A program made the translations under genes and the position numbers. Of a stretch of DNA of 64,000 nt, positions 23,577 to 33,104 are shown piece by piece; the stretch's first letter is position 1; every line of letters starts with the position of its first letter. Source of the DNA: a virus. The notes under the pieces were generated by a model. That model saw nothing but the letters and a program-made list of their open reading frames with translations. It did not search any database and was not told the origin of the DNA. The DNA lies in IMG/VR virus record IMGVR_UViG_3300033571_011685, positions 1 through 64,000 of that record. One strand, 5' to 3'.

Positions 23577-24929
23577 TCACATCAGGTTGTTAACCAGAAC
23601 GCGACGATAGTAGACGTTCGAGTCCTGCTCAAGGACAGCATTGGCATCAGCCGCTGTGGTACCCTTGGCGAACGGATTCGGCGCCATGCCGTAGCGTGTC
23701 TTGAAACCGATCTTCGGCTGGAAGGTGTTCTGATCAACCGCGCGAACCATCTGAAGCGGAACGTACGGGCAATAGAACAGGCCAGCGTCGTACGGATTCG
23801 AACCCTTGTAACCGACAACCATGTAGTTTGTCAGAGCATAAGGATCGATGTATACGCGCATACGACCATTGAGAACGCCGGCGAACGTGTTGCCAGTGTC
23901 ATCGATGTTCAGGTTGTTGCTGTTAAGAGCCGGAGCGTAGTCAAGAACACCAGCCATCTGAAGAGCCGAAGCAACGTCCGACGAACAGATGATGATGTTA
24001 CCCTTACCGCGACGGGTGTCTTTAGCGATCTTGTTGGCTTCGCGTTCGATCTGGAACAGGAGACCCTTGAACTTTTCAACTGACCAACGGCCGTTTGAGT
24101 CGGTGTCAAGATCGAAGATACCCGAAGTTGTAGTACCTTCTGTCGCACCCTGCTGAGCAGTGATGATGATCGAGCGAACAACTTCACGGTTGATTTCCGC
24201 AAGGATTTCAGCCGAAAGAATGTTTGACAGCTCGCTCTCGGCGTCAAGACCGTGAATTGCCTTCAGGTCCTGTGCGAGTTCAAGCGAGTATTCAGCCTTC
24301 AGGGCGCGCGTCTTAGCAGACACTGTGACCTTCTCGATGCTGAACGCCATTTCCGGGAAGATGGCTGTCGAGTTTGAACCCAGAGCTTCGGCTGTTCCGA
24401 GGATCAGACCAGCTGTGGTGTTGTATGTGGTATTACCGGCGTTGTTCGAAGCATACAGAGCTGTCGAGACAGTGTTACCACCGACGGCTGTTTCAGAAGC
24501 AGCGCCTGTAGCAGCATAGCCAGAGTTCGAGCCGAGGCGCGAAGCGTGACCTGTGTTGGCTTCGTTGTAGAAGGCTTCGTCGCCACCCTGTGTGCCATAA
24601 CGCGAGCGCATAGCGAAGATGAGGCCGGTAGGACCGGTCATCGGCTGAACGCCGCAGATGTCATAGGCGATCAGGTTCGGCATCGAGCGACGCACGAGCG
24701 AGATCAGAACGGGGTCGAAGTTGTCTACAGACGAACCAGTTGAGTTGGTGGGAACAGCTTCACCCAGAAGCTGCTGTGAAGATCCCATGGCACCAGCTTC
24801 ACGCAGAGCGTTCTCGGTGTTTTCAAGGATCTGTGCAGTGACGGCGCGCTTATGAGCAGAACCGATCTCCGGGAGATCGTCATGCTCTAGAACAGCCTTC
24901 CACTTGTTTTGAATTTCCTCAGCTAACAT
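23577..24929 (-). CDS. gp23: Major capsid protein gp23
   Basis: HK97-fold shell protein. 450 aa (T4, 521). Sequences typical of T4-like gp23 include FDPVLISLVRRSMPNLIAYD, GVQPMTGPTGLIFAMRSRYG and, near the C-terminus, VYIDPYALTNYMVVGYKG. A likely gp21 cleavage site is LGE|A after residue 57 (L55-G56-E57), which would remove the N-terminal delta domain. GGAG precedes the start, a late-promoter-like box lies 32 bases upstream, and a terminator follows. Confidence 0.97.
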   Translation of the reverse strand: MLAEEIQNKWKAVLEHDDLPEIGSAHKRAVTAQILENTENALREAGAMGSSQQLLGEAVPTNSTGSSVDNFDPVLISLVRRSMPNLIAYDICGVQPMTGPTGLIFAMRSRYGTQGGDEAFYNEANTGHASRLGSNSGYAATGAASETAVGGNTVSTALYASNNAGNTTYNTTAGLILGTAEALGSNSTAIFPEMAFSIEKVTVSAKTRALKAEYSLELAQDLKAIHGLDAESELSNILSAEILAEINREVVRSIIITAQQGATEGTTTSGIFDLDTDSNGRWSVEKFKGLLFQIEREANKIAKDTRRGKGNIIICSSDVASALQMAGVLDYAPALNSNNLNIDDTGNTFAGVLNGRMRVYIDPYALTNYMVVGYKGSNPYDAGLFYCPYVPLQMVRAVDQNTFQPKIGFKTRYGMAPNPFAKGTTAADANAVLEQDSNVYYRRVLVNNLM

Positions 24930-24960
24930 CTTACTATTCTCCTTTTTAGGACTGACTTAT

Positions 24961-24968
24961 TATTTATT
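24961..24968 (-). promoter_or_regulatory. Late promoter variant before gp23
   Basis: AATAAATA on minus, one mismatch from TATAAATA, 32 bases upstream of the gp23 ATG and overlapping the gp22 stop. Confidence 0.45.
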
Positions 24969-25959
24969 ATTTACTTGTTTTCGAAATAGCAGCCACGTAC
25001 TTTGCCATGTGTCCGGGGACTGGCGCGGACTCTTCAAGACCTTCAACTGCTTCGTTGATTAGATTAGCAGTCGATGAGGGCTTTCCGTTGCCAAAGTACT
25101 TTTCTTTGATGATCTCGAGCTTCTTCTTGTATGTCTCTTCGTTATTAAACTCGATGCCTTCAACCATAGTACGCAGCTTCTCGGTCTGAGTAGCTACGAG
25201 ACCTTCAGAAACTTGATCGAAGATGGCTTCCTTGTTGGCCTCGTTTACAAGAGCTTCAAGCTCCATCTTGGCCGTCAGTTCTTCGTCAAGCTTGCTACGA
25301 AGCGCTTCGTTCTCGGCAGCGAGCTCGCCGATAACGTCGACTTGATCGTCGGGTACTGTGATGTAAGACTCAGCAAAGAGGTTACGCAGGCCTTCGATAA
25401 AGTCTTCTGCGATTCTTGTGCGAATCGAAGACTCAATAGCAATCTGATTCTCTTCGATCCACTGCTCAACTACATAGTCGAGGTACTGATCGAGCTTATT
25501 GGTCAGGTCTTCACGGATAGAAGTAACTTCTTCCTCAAGACGCTGCTCAAACTCTTCTTCGAGCTTGGCTGCTTCGAGAACGACGCGCGCGTTGACCGCG
25601 GCTTCGAAGATCACTTCAGCCTTCTCTTTGAATTCTTCTGTTAGGTCTTCGCCTGAAAACATCTCTTCGACGTCTTCTTTAACACCAAGCTTTGCCATCG
25701 GCATTTGTCCCAGAGCAGGACCACCACCAGGCGCAGTAGCGTTAGGAACGTTGCCTGTCTCTACCTTCTTCAGAGCGTCGTTCAGGAAGTGCGAAAGATC
25801 TTCCTTACCCAGCTGTGAAAGAAGCGAAGTGAAGGTCGAAAGCATTTCAGCGCGAGTGCCGCCTTGGCTACCGGGCTTTAGAGTATCTGCAGCTGCAGAT
25901 TCTTCCAGCTCTGTACCTTCGGCCGCAACGATATCTTCGTTTTCTAAATTCGGATCCAT
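24967..25959 (-). CDS. gp22: Prohead scaffold gp22
   Basis: Core protein around which the prohead assembles, later digested by gp21. 330 aa, strongly acidic and coiled coil (FEQRLEEEVTSIREDLTNKL, EALRSKLDEELTAKMELEAL), as expected. The N-terminal part is Gly/Pro-rich (GGGPALGQMP). It sits between gp21 and gp23 as in T4. The ATG has GAGGAG upstream. Confidence 0.88.
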   Translation of the reverse strand: MDPNLENEDIVAAEGTELEESAAADTLKPGSQGGTRAEMLSTFTSLLSQLGKEDLSHFLNDALKKVETGNVPNATAPGGGPALGQMPMAKLGVKEDVEEMFSGEDLTEEFKEKAEVIFEAAVNARVVLEAAKLEEEFEQRLEEEVTSIREDLTNKLDQYLDYVVEQWIEENQIAIESSIRTRIAEDFIEGLRNLFAESYITVPDDQVDVIGELAAENEALRSKLDEELTAKMELEALVNEANKEAIFDQVSEGLVATQTEKLRTMVEGIEFNNEETYKKKLEIIKEKYFGNGKPSSTANLINEAVEGLEESAPVPGHMAKYVAAISKTSK

Positions 25960-25984
25960 GTTTAACTCCTCTGAGATTTTATTT

Positions 25985-25992
25985 TATTTATA
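25985..25992 (-). promoter_or_regulatory. Late promoter TATAAATA before gp22
   Basis: Exact TATAAATA on minus, 25 bases upstream of the gp22 ATG and overlapping the gp21 stop codon. Confidence 0.7.
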
Positions 25993-26647
25993 CTTGTTTT
26001 GACTTCGAAACTTTGTTCAGAAATCTTTCAAAAATCATTAGCTTCTGTTCTTCCAAGTTTCTGGATCTTACAGCGGCTTCGACGGCTTTTTTGGCTTGTT
26101 GAGCGATCAACTGATTGCCTTCCCAAATCCATTCGACTCCTTCCATGATACCATTTACAAAGGCACCAGGTGCAGAAGGATCGGCAACGATGTCAGCAGC
26201 GGTGGCAATGTGATAGTCGTCTTTGACATACATTGTGCCGTTCTTTTCTACTAGCGAACCCATTCCGCGCGATGATACACCGAGCGTACCGCCAGATTCC
26301 ATGATACCACGAGCGATATCTCCCATCGGAGTCTCTGTGATTTTCGCCTTGCCTACCCATACATCTCCATCGCGCTTAAGCTCTGTGATGATGTGAGACA
26401 CACGATCAAGATTGATTGAAGGACCATCAGGATGGCCTAGTTCACCATAAGCGCGATTCTTGCTAACGTAGTTTTCAATATAGGGATTGATAGCCTTTTC
26501 AAGGACGTTTGCAGAATAGATGCGCCCGTTACGATTCTTCTGTTCGCCTACCATGAACGGACCAGTAATGTACAGGTTCTTCTTCCCGTCTTCACGAGTC
26601 TCTGTAATATACTTGACGTCTTCTACGAGTTCAGTGATAAGCTTCAT
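25988..26647 (-). CDS. gp21: Prohead protease gp21
   Basis: Serine protease that matures the prohead by cutting capsid and core proteins. 219 aa (T4, 212). The catalytic His lies in ELGHPDG (His72) and the nucleophile Ser in LGVSSRG (122-128), with GPFMVGEQKNRNGRIY near the N-terminus. This is the herpesvirus-type protease layout. Confidence 0.93.
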   Translation of the reverse strand: MKLITELVEDVKYITETREDGKKNLYITGPFMVGEQKNRNGRIYSANVLEKAINPYIENYVSKNRAYGELGHPDGPSINLDRVSHIITELKRDGDVWVGKAKITETPMGDIARGIMESGGTLGVSSRGMGSLVEKNGTMYVKDDYHIATAADIVADPSAPGAFVNGIMEGVEWIWEGNQLIAQQAKKAVEAAVRSRNLEEQKLMIFERFLNKVSKSKQV

Positions 26648-26658
26648 TTGACTATCCC

Positions 26659-27069
26659 TTAAGTGTTTCTTTGATTGATATAGTCTGAGGTAAACGTTCC
26701 AACCTTCTGGAGTTCGAGATAGACATAAGCATTTGCTGTGCCCACAAACTCTACAGAGAGATTGGCTGCTTGACCTACAGTCAAAGCCATACCACTACCA
26801 GCGTAGTCGACGAAGCCAGTGGAATCGTATACAGCCACGACACCAGATCCACGCTTAATAACAGCATATCCATTTGGATCGATGCCAAAGAAAGCTTGAG
26901 TGATGTACACTCCGCCTAGACTCTCGTCGCCGATGGCGATACATGTGCTAGTGCCACCTACGTTGGTTGTAGTGCTATTACCTGAGCAGACGATATTACC
27001 GCTGTTAGCAGAAGCTACGTGCAGATAGAGATTGGTGTTCTTCTTGTTAGAAGTAATAGTAACAGCCAT
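26659..27069 (-). CDS. Probable virion structural protein (136 aa)
   Basis: Thr-, Gly-, Ser- and Asn-rich beta protein (NLYLHVASANSGNIVCSG, YVYLELQKVGTF). It lies between the prohead core and protease genes, so a head decoration or vertex role is possible. The start overlaps the upstream stop (TAATG). No family recognised. Confidence 0.55.
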   Translation of the reverse strand: MAVTITSNKKNTNLYLHVASANSGNIVCSGNSTTTNVGGTSTCIAIGDESLGGVYITQAFFGIDPNGYAVIKRGSGVVAVYDSTGFVDYAGSGMALTVGQAANLSVEFVGTANAYVYLELQKVGTFTSDYINQRNT

Positions 27070-28148
27070 TATTCACCCCTCAGCTCTCTCGAAGCTTTGA
27101 TAGAAAAGTCTAGAGCTTTATCCAGACCTTCTTCGCTCTCGCACATTGCAATAAACTTCTGTTGATTGTCGGCATTCAGCTCTTCAAAAACTGACATCAG
27201 AAGATTGGCATTCGCTTCTGTAGTGATGTCGTAGAAATATTCTTCGACTTCTTCCTTAGTCAGCCGATCTACTGCGCGACCGATGCCCGTCTGACGCTTA
27301 TTCATCGAATCGATATTTGCTTTAGATTTCTCATTATTAGCGATCTTCAGGCCGGCTGTAATGCCCTGTGTTCCAACACGCGTTACAGCTTTATTGACAT
27401 ATGAACGTAAGGTTGCTTTGCCTTGAGGAGTATTTCCGATTTCGTCCAATTGTTCTTCTTCTAGACGATTGACGCCTAGCTTCACGCGGACTGCCTTGGC
27501 CAATTTCGATGCATCTACACCGAAGTCATTAGCAGCTGAGCGAACGTGGCTCTTACGAACATTGTCGCCGTAGCGCTTAATGAGATGCGCAGCTACCTTC
27601 GCTGATTCATCTAGATCTTCGACTTCTTCAGTCTTCAGACTTTCACCGCGCTTGCGTAGGATTTTGCCAGACATTTGAGCGCCAGCGGATCTCTTACGAA
27701 GTGTCTTGGTATTGACCTGATCTTTCGACCAGTCTCCGCCGCCTACCTTCATATTATCGATGATCTTGTTTCCTTGAGCGCGTGCCTTCTTGCGATAGCT
27801 TTGAAGAGTTGCGGTTTCGAGCTCTTCTAGCTCTTCAGCCTCTTCAGCGACTTTCTTCTTTTTACGAAGAAGATGGAAGTCATGAGCATCGACCTTGCCA
27901 TTCTTGTTGGCATCGATCTTGTGCTGGTTGCCCTTCAGCTCTTCGTATACTTTATCATCCTCGCCGGGATTATAGCCCTTGCGATCTTTCTTACGATCTA
28001 CTGTTTTGATATTGGTGGCTTGGAAGACGTCGTCTCCGTTGCCGTTACGATCCTTATTCTTGACAGTAACGTGCTTGTCGACGAAGCGCTGCTCGTCAGC
28101 TGACTTAGGTCTGTAAACCTCTAAGAATTGCTCAAGCGTCTTGGCCAT
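27069..28148 (-). CDS. Prohead core-like protein with EF-hand loop
   Basis: 359 aa, highly charged, in the position of gp68 between 67 and 21. An EF-hand-type calcium loop is visible at residues 79-90 (DANKNGKVDAHD, with D, N, N, D and D at positions 1, 3, 5, 9 and 12). A second loop-like DRNGNGDD is at 33-40. Two related segments (ATLQSYRKKA and ATLRSYVNKA) suggest an internal repeat. Acidic EE-rich stretches resemble core proteins degraded by gp21. Function inferred from position. Confidence 0.55.
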   Translation of the reverse strand: MAKTLEQFLEVYRPKSADEQRFVDKHVTVKNKDRNGNGDDVFQATNIKTVDRKKDRKGYNPGEDDKVYEELKGNQHKIDANKNGKVDAHDFHLLRKKKKVAEEAEELEELETATLQSYRKKARAQGNKIIDNMKVGGGDWSKDQVNTKTLRKRSAGAQMSGKILRKRGESLKTEEVEDLDESAKVAAHLIKRYGDNVRKSHVRSAANDFGVDASKLAKAVRVKLGVNRLEEEQLDEIGNTPQGKATLRSYVNKAVTRVGTQGITAGLKIANNEKSKANIDSMNKRQTGIGRAVDRLTKEEVEEYFYDITTEANANLLMSVFEELNADNQQKFIAMCESEEGLDKALDFSIKASRELRGE

Positions 28149-28482
28149 CGTCTTCTAGTCCTTCTAAATCTACGTCTAGGTCTATGTCTTCGAGATCATC
28201 TAGTTCGATGTCGTCCCAATCTTCGTCTTCGATATCGAGATCATCGTCGTCTAGATCATCGTCATCAAGCTCTTCGTCTTCGTCGTCGAAGTCGATGTCA
28301 TCTTCATCTTCCTGCTCTTCTTCCTCTGGATCACCATAGAGAGACTGAGCCAACTGGCTCTTCATCGACTCTAGAGCTTCTACACTCTTTTGACCGAGGA
28401 TGTGATTCACAGCGTCCTGAACTTTCGTCGGGCTCTGCTGCGCAGTAAGGTCAATGATATCATCTAAATTATATTCGGACAT
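28132..28482 (-). CDS. gp67: Acidic prohead core protein, gp67-like
   Basis: 116 aa. A helical N-terminal half (PTKVQDAVNHILGQKSVEAL) is followed by a tail made almost only of Asp, Glu, Leu and Ile. T4 gp67 has the same design (short helical part and acidic tail) and the same position directly after gp20. The start at 28482 has GGAG 6 nt upstream. It overlaps the next gene by 17 bases. Confidence 0.65.
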   Translation of the reverse strand: MSEYNLDDIIDLTAQQSPTKVQDAVNHILGQKSVEALESMKSQLAQSLYGDPEEEEQEDEDDIDFDDEDEELDDDDLDDDDLDIEDEDWDDIELDDLEDIDLDVDLEGLEDDGQDA

Positions 28483-28504
28483 CTTTTTCTCCAAATCTAC
28501 AATC

Positions 28505-28512
28505 TATTTATA
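28505..28512 (-). promoter_or_regulatory. Late promoter TATAAATA before gp67-like gene
   Basis: Exact TATAAATA on minus, 22 bases upstream of the ATG at 28482 and just before the gp20 stop at 28514. Confidence 0.7.
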
Positions 28513-28513
28513 A

Positions 28514-30076
28514 CTATTTATTCTCAGAAGGAGCCGGGCCGTCTGTAGGACCATCTGGACCATCTACAGGAGCTACAGGTTCAGGAGGATTATACTGGGG
28601 ATTATCCAGCTCCTCGCCGATCTGCTCGTCGATCTCTTCAATCTCTTCGTCTGTCTGATACAACACGTGCTTTCTTACCCATTCATGTGAGTAGTACTTG
28701 CCGACGTAGTCGTCTACGTCTCTGAGCATGGCGATACGATCGCGCAGGATCTCGGTGTTGCGTAGCTCTGCAAAGTGATTGTCTTCGCTGTACTCGTACT
28801 TGAAGTATTCTTTAAAATCATCCCATTCTTCGAGTGTGCAGATACCCTTGAGGATACACTGCTTCTCTAGGATCTTTGTGAATACATCGGAGAAGCGAGC
28901 GCGCAAGCGCTGAATAAACTTGGCAAACTTGACTTCGTCGCGAGTGATCTCTGTCGCACGACCAAAGTTGAATGCAACTTCAGGATCGAGGCGAGTGATA
29001 GGAACGTTCAGCGACTTGTATAGCTTGCGTTGGAAGTATACGATGTCGTCGATCTGACTGAGGTTCTGACCACCAGGCAGTGTGGTGATCTCTGTACCAC
29101 GACCGCCTTCACGGCGAGGTAGCCAGAAATCTTCGAGCATGGTCATGAACTTGCGATCGTCTCTGATCTCACCTGTGGTGGCATCGTATACCACTTTATT
29201 CTTAAAACGAGTCATGATGTCACGTAGATATTGTTCAGCCTTCATCTTCGGCAAGTTACCCACGTCGATGTAGAAGATACGACGTTCAGGTGCACGTGAT
29301 AGGCGATAGATGACCAACGAGTCTTCGAGAGACTTCAGCTGGTTGAGAGGCTTGATAGCTTTGTGTAGATAAGATACGACCAAGTCACCCTTTGGATTTT
29401 GTAACCCTGAGGTTGTGTGAATGATCGAGTCTGCTGAAATCTTGATGCCTGCAACAGAACCGTCGCTGACGATGCCGGACGTTCCAGTCGACTTGGCAAA
29501 ACCTTTGTCGTTGTAGACATAGTACTCAGAAGTGATCTGCTGAAGCGGAACTCCGTTTTTTGACTTCTTCTTACTAATTTGTTTGATCTTACGGATCTTA
29601 CGAGGATCTACGTAACGTAGCTCTCTGATTCCTAGACCTGGATTCTTCTCGTCGATGATCACGTGATAGTATAGACGAGCGTCCACATACCAGCGTCTAA
29701 AGATATCGTATGACAACCGATGAAACTCGAGAAGTTCTTTGACGTTCTTGAATTCTTCGCGAATCATCTCTTTGATGTTGTCTGGCTGTTCTAGGTCATC
29801 AAGATTTAGCTCGACGATTTCCTTCTGAGGATCGTTGACGATGGCTTCATTGATGATGTCTTCTAGAGCTAGCTCGACATCGGGGTGGCTAGCCATCTCC
29901 CGATATTTACTGACGAGCTCTGCGTCTGTACGGATTGAACCGTCAAGATCGACGTAAGTTCCATAGACGCCGCCGGCCGAGACCATGGTTGCACCCTCCT
30001 CGTTCGGAGGAGGGGCAAACGAAACTACCGGCTCAACCGGCTGACGTCGTTGTATCTGGAAACCGAAGAGTTCCAT
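28514..30076 (-). CDS. gp20: Portal protein gp20
   Basis: Dodecameric ring at the packaging vertex through which DNA enters and leaves. 520 aa (T4, 524). Characteristic segments include ELVSKYREMASHPDVELALE, DARLYYHVIIDEKNPGLGI, RAPERRIFYIDVGNLPKMKA and DDIVYFQRKLYKSLNVP. AAGGA precedes the ATG. The C-terminus is Pro-rich (PEPVAPVDGPDGPTDGPAPS). Confidence 0.97.
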   Translation of the reverse strand: MELFGFQIQRRQPVEPVVSFAPPPNEEGATMVSAGGVYGTYVDLDGSIRTDAELVSKYREMASHPDVELALEDIINEAIVNDPQKEIVELNLDDLEQPDNIKEMIREEFKNVKELLEFHRLSYDIFRRWYVDARLYYHVIIDEKNPGLGIRELRYVDPRKIRKIKQISKKKSKNGVPLQQITSEYYVYNDKGFAKSTGTSGIVSDGSVAGIKISADSIIHTTSGLQNPKGDLVVSYLHKAIKPLNQLKSLEDSLVIYRLSRAPERRIFYIDVGNLPKMKAEQYLRDIMTRFKNKVVYDATTGEIRDDRKFMTMLEDFWLPRREGGRGTEITTLPGGQNLSQIDDIVYFQRKLYKSLNVPITRLDPEVAFNFGRATEITRDEVKFAKFIQRLRARFSDVFTKILEKQCILKGICTLEEWDDFKEYFKYEYSEDNHFAELRNTEILRDRIAMLRDVDDYVGKYYSHEWVRKHVLYQTDEEIEEIDEQIGEELDNPQYNPPEPVAPVDGPDGPTDGPAPSENK

Positions 30077-30109
30077 GTCAATCCTTTCATATTAAAGTAA
30101 TAACGACTA

Positions 30110-30658
30110 TTATACGCCTGGGCGGCCAGTGACACCACCGACAACTTCCCAGTTATCATAAGCAAAAGATACTGTAAACGTTTCAATGGTGTCTGTTCCA
30201 CCCCAATCGAGTTCAATCGGGCTGATTTCCAGCGGAAATAGGCCGTTAAACTTGTATTGGCGTAGAGAAGAACCGGTGCGACTGTACTGAGTTACCAGAG
30301 CAGTCGACTTATACAACGAAGGCTGAGATCCGCCAAACGTGCGAAGGTTGGTCAGAAGTCCGTTGATGCGGTTTGACCATTCTTCCATTGCGTTGCGGAT
30401 CAGGAAGTCTTCATCGTTGATGACTGTGACTGTCCACGTGTCAAACGTTCTGTCACCAGCCAACTTGATCTTCCTACCGAAGTACGAGACTTCGATAGGA
30501 GCCAGAGTCGATGCTGGGATCTGAGCCGTCTGAATCATGAACTCAGACTTATTATCAGCCGCGCTATTTGCTGGATTGAAGATCTTCACTGAGAACAGTG
30601 TAGGTCTTGCACCACCAAATACTAGATTCGACTTCATGTCATTGATACTGAAAGCCAT
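30110..30658 (-). CDS. gp19: Tail tube protein gp19
   Basis: Subunit of the inner tail tube. 182 aa (T4, 163). Typical features: N-terminal FGGARPTLFSVKIFNPAN, IPASTLAPIEVSYFGRKIKL, WTVTVINDEDF and C-terminal FPLEISPIELDWGGTDTIE with FTVSFAYDNWE. It sits between sheath and portal as in T4, with GGAG upstream. Confidence 0.95.
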   Translation of the reverse strand: MAFSINDMKSNLVFGGARPTLFSVKIFNPANSAADNKSEFMIQTAQIPASTLAPIEVSYFGRKIKLAGDRTFDTWTVTVINDEDFLIRNAMEEWSNRINGLLTNLRTFGGSQPSLYKSTALVTQYSRTGSSLRQYKFNGLFPLEISPIELDWGGTDTIETFTVSFAYDNWEVVGGVTGRPGV

Positions 30659-30677
30659 TTGAGTTTCTCCTTATCTC

Positions 30678-30685
30678 TATTTATT
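30678..30685 (-). promoter_or_regulatory. Late promoter variant before gp19
   Basis: AATAAATA on minus, 19 bases before the gp19 ATG, overlapping the gp18 stop. Confidence 0.4.
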
Positions 30686-33011
30686 AGAATTGGCCAGCGA
30701 TTTCGGAGAACTCAACGCCTGAGCGAACAGCGACGAAGTTGAGCTGAATGTAGTTGATCGCTTTCGCCGGTTTGATATAGATGTCACCGACGAATCTCTG
30801 CGAGTCTACTACTTCCGGCGTGTTGTTTGTTTCGTCACACACAACGCGGAAATCATAGATACCGCGGCGGCCTTGAACGTCTCTGAGGAATGGCTCTACG
30901 AGGTTGACGAACGAAGCTCTCGTGAACTCGTCGTTGAACTCGAACAGTGAAGACTTGGCAGCGTTCGCGATTGCCTTTTCAAGAACAATGAATAGGCGAC
31001 GAACGTTGATGCGATCGAACGCAGAAGGCTTAGACAGAAGCGTCTTATCACCGAAGAGTACCGTACCCTGACCAGGGAAAGTAACTACCGGATTGATACG
31101 ATTCTTATAGAGCTCATCGCGATCGGCCTTCGAAGGATTGTAGGCCAGCTTGATGATGTTCTTGATCTGACCACGATTGAATCCTGCAGGTGAGAACCAA
31201 GGATCATTTTCGTTGTCTGTGCGAACACATAGACCGGCAACGTCACCGTTTAGAGGGATCCAGCGATACACGTCGCTATACTTATCGTACTGATACTTGT
31301 ATCCGCTGTCGAGAACACCAAATGATGTATTTCTAAGCTGGAATGCAAAGTCTTTGACGTTCTGTAGTGCTGATTGTGCCGCGATACCTACTACGTCGTT
31401 TTGCTGCGGAGAACCGAAGACGACGCAATCTTTTCTATTGCCAGCGATATTGTCTAGCAGATAGTTGAACACCTGTTCACCTTGCGTACCGCCGCGTGAC
31501 TTGCCTGTCAGAACAAGCGAGATGTCTACAGTGTCTTTATCAGCAAAGAGATCATACGCAGTCAACACATTCTGAAGCGCGATGTTGCTTTCGCTTTCGG
31601 CGTCTGTACCACCTGCCATCGAGTAGGCAGCCACTGTGTTGTTGGACACTGCACTAATGTTGGCTGCAGTGTTCGACTGTGCACTAGGAAGATCTGAAGC
31701 AGCCCAAATATACTGTGAGAAGTCGTTGATGACTGTCTTGTAGTAGTTGGCTGTGTAAGATCCGGCTTTCTTCGCGTCAGTGGCACGTGAAAGACCTTGG
31801 AATACTTCAAGGACTGTGCCAGGATTGCCGCTGATTTCGCCGTCTTCGTCGATGACTACGACGTGCATTTCGTCCTTGGCAGAGGTATTAGAGTTGTAAG
31901 TTGCAACCCAATCTGACTGGCCAGGAGCGGCATCGACCTGATTGAAAGCTTCCCAATATCTTGACAGAGAGTTTGTGCTATAGTCTGTTCCCAGCTTATA
32001 GTTGTCTGTAAAGGTCAAGTTGAAAGTTGCAGTGTTAGCGCGATTCGCACCCGTTGCAGTGATCGTTGTCGTTCCGTTGGCAACCACGTATGCAGATGCA
32101 GTCGAGACAGTAAAGGCCGTCGAGTTGATCTGTGTAGCTATCGTCGCCGAAATGGCAGTATTGACCGCATCGACGTTGGCTGAGTTCGACAGAGTGTCGC
32201 CGACCTTAAGATTTAGGCCGGTAAAGGTGTTACCACTAATAACCAGCGTGTTAGCGCCGATATCGGTGTTACCTACGACTGTGAAGTTGGCAACAGAGTT
32301 GGTCGGCGTAATAGCAGGAGCTGACTTAGTCTTAATCTTCAGATATTGCGTACCGATCGTAGAGTTGCCTACGAGGACGAAGTCTCCTACTGAAAGAGCA
32401 TCGTAAACGCTATAAGCTGCAGTATTATCTGTAGCGTCTGCTGTTTGTGTATTGCCGAATGAAAGCGTGCCGGTAGTTCCACCGATCAGAACGCTGAAAG
32501 TACCAGGAATGGTGCTGTTGGCGAGAGCTACTGTGCTGTTATACTGGTTGGCGTTGGTGCAAGTCGTGATACGCAGCGAGTTGCCCAATGCGCCAGGATA
32601 CTTGGCAACAAAGTGGACGTCTGTGTCGAAGGTCACGCCGTCATAAAGATCAGCGTTGTCAACATCTTGCGAACCAGCAGTGTATGTGCCGCTGTTGGCG
32701 ACGGCAGCAAACTGCGTAGCAGAATCTGCGCGCGAGACATACAGCTTGTTACCATATGAAAGGAAGTTAGCAGCAGTGAACCATGTTTCAGGGTTCAAGT
32801 CACCCTTAGGCTTGCCGTAACGAGCAACCAGAGCATTCTCTGAGTCGATCAGAATGTACTTGCCTACAGGACCCCAACGAAACACACCCGCGATAGCACC
32901 CTCTGTAGTCGAGGTTGCTGGAACGACTGTGGTTAGATCGATTTCAGAAATGTTGATGCCAGGACTTACTTGAAATCCGCCACCGCCAGTGCCTAAATTA
33001 GTAACGGCCAT
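30684..33011 (-). CDS. gp18: Tail sheath protein gp18
   Basis: Contractile sheath. 775 aa against 659 in T4. The N-terminal domain (VSPGINISEIDLTTVVPATS) and the C-terminal core (RRLFIVLEKAIANAAKSSLFE, RGIYDFRVVCDETNN) are conserved. The extra length lies at roughly residues 150-340, a Thr/Asn-rich beta insertion. Part of it (GDTLSNSANVDAVN, then INSTAFTV) resembles modules in the large structural proteins at 55.7-64 kb. This outer domain would be exposed on the tail. Confidence 0.95.
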   Translation of the reverse strand: MAVTNLGTGGGGFQVSPGINISEIDLTTVVPATSTTEGAIAGVFRWGPVGKYILIDSENALVARYGKPKGDLNPETWFTAANFLSYGNKLYVSRADSATQFAAVANSGTYTAGSQDVDNADLYDGVTFDTDVHFVAKYPGALGNSLRITTCTNANQYNSTVALANSTIPGTFSVLIGGTTGTLSFGNTQTADATDNTAAYSVYDALSVGDFVLVGNSTIGTQYLKIKTKSAPAITPTNSVANFTVVGNTDIGANTLVISGNTFTGLNLKVGDTLSNSANVDAVNTAISATIATQINSTAFTVSTASAYVVANGTTTITATGANRANTATFNLTFTDNYKLGTDYSTNSLSRYWEAFNQVDAAPGQSDWVATYNSNTSAKDEMHVVVIDEDGEISGNPGTVLEVFQGLSRATDAKKAGSYTANYYKTVINDFSQYIWAASDLPSAQSNTAANISAVSNNTVAAYSMAGGTDAESESNIALQNVLTAYDLFADKDTVDISLVLTGKSRGGTQGEQVFNYLLDNIAGNRKDCVVFGSPQQNDVVGIAAQSALQNVKDFAFQLRNTSFGVLDSGYKYQYDKYSDVYRWIPLNGDVAGLCVRTDNENDPWFSPAGFNRGQIKNIIKLAYNPSKADRDELYKNRINPVVTFPGQGTVLFGDKTLLSKPSAFDRINVRRLFIVLEKAIANAAKSSLFEFNDEFTRASFVNLVEPFLRDVQGRRGIYDFRVVCDETNNTPEVVDSQRFVGDIYIKPAKAINYIQLNFVAVRSGVEFSEIAGQF

Positions 33012-33049
33012 TTTAATCTCCTCTTTAAAGGCTTTTATCTACTCGTTTT

Positions 33050-33104
33050 TATTTATAAAATGACAAAAGTGCTGTTGTCGTTTATATCCATCGTCTTATT
33101 TATA
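33050..33104 (-). promoter_or_regulatory. Tandem late promoters before gp18
   Basis: Two exact TATAAATA boxes on minus, at 33057-33050 (38 bases from the ATG) and 33104-33097 (overlapping the gp17 stop). A weak hairpin (GACAA/TTGTC) lies between them. Two boxes may reflect the need for much sheath protein. Confidence 0.65.
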
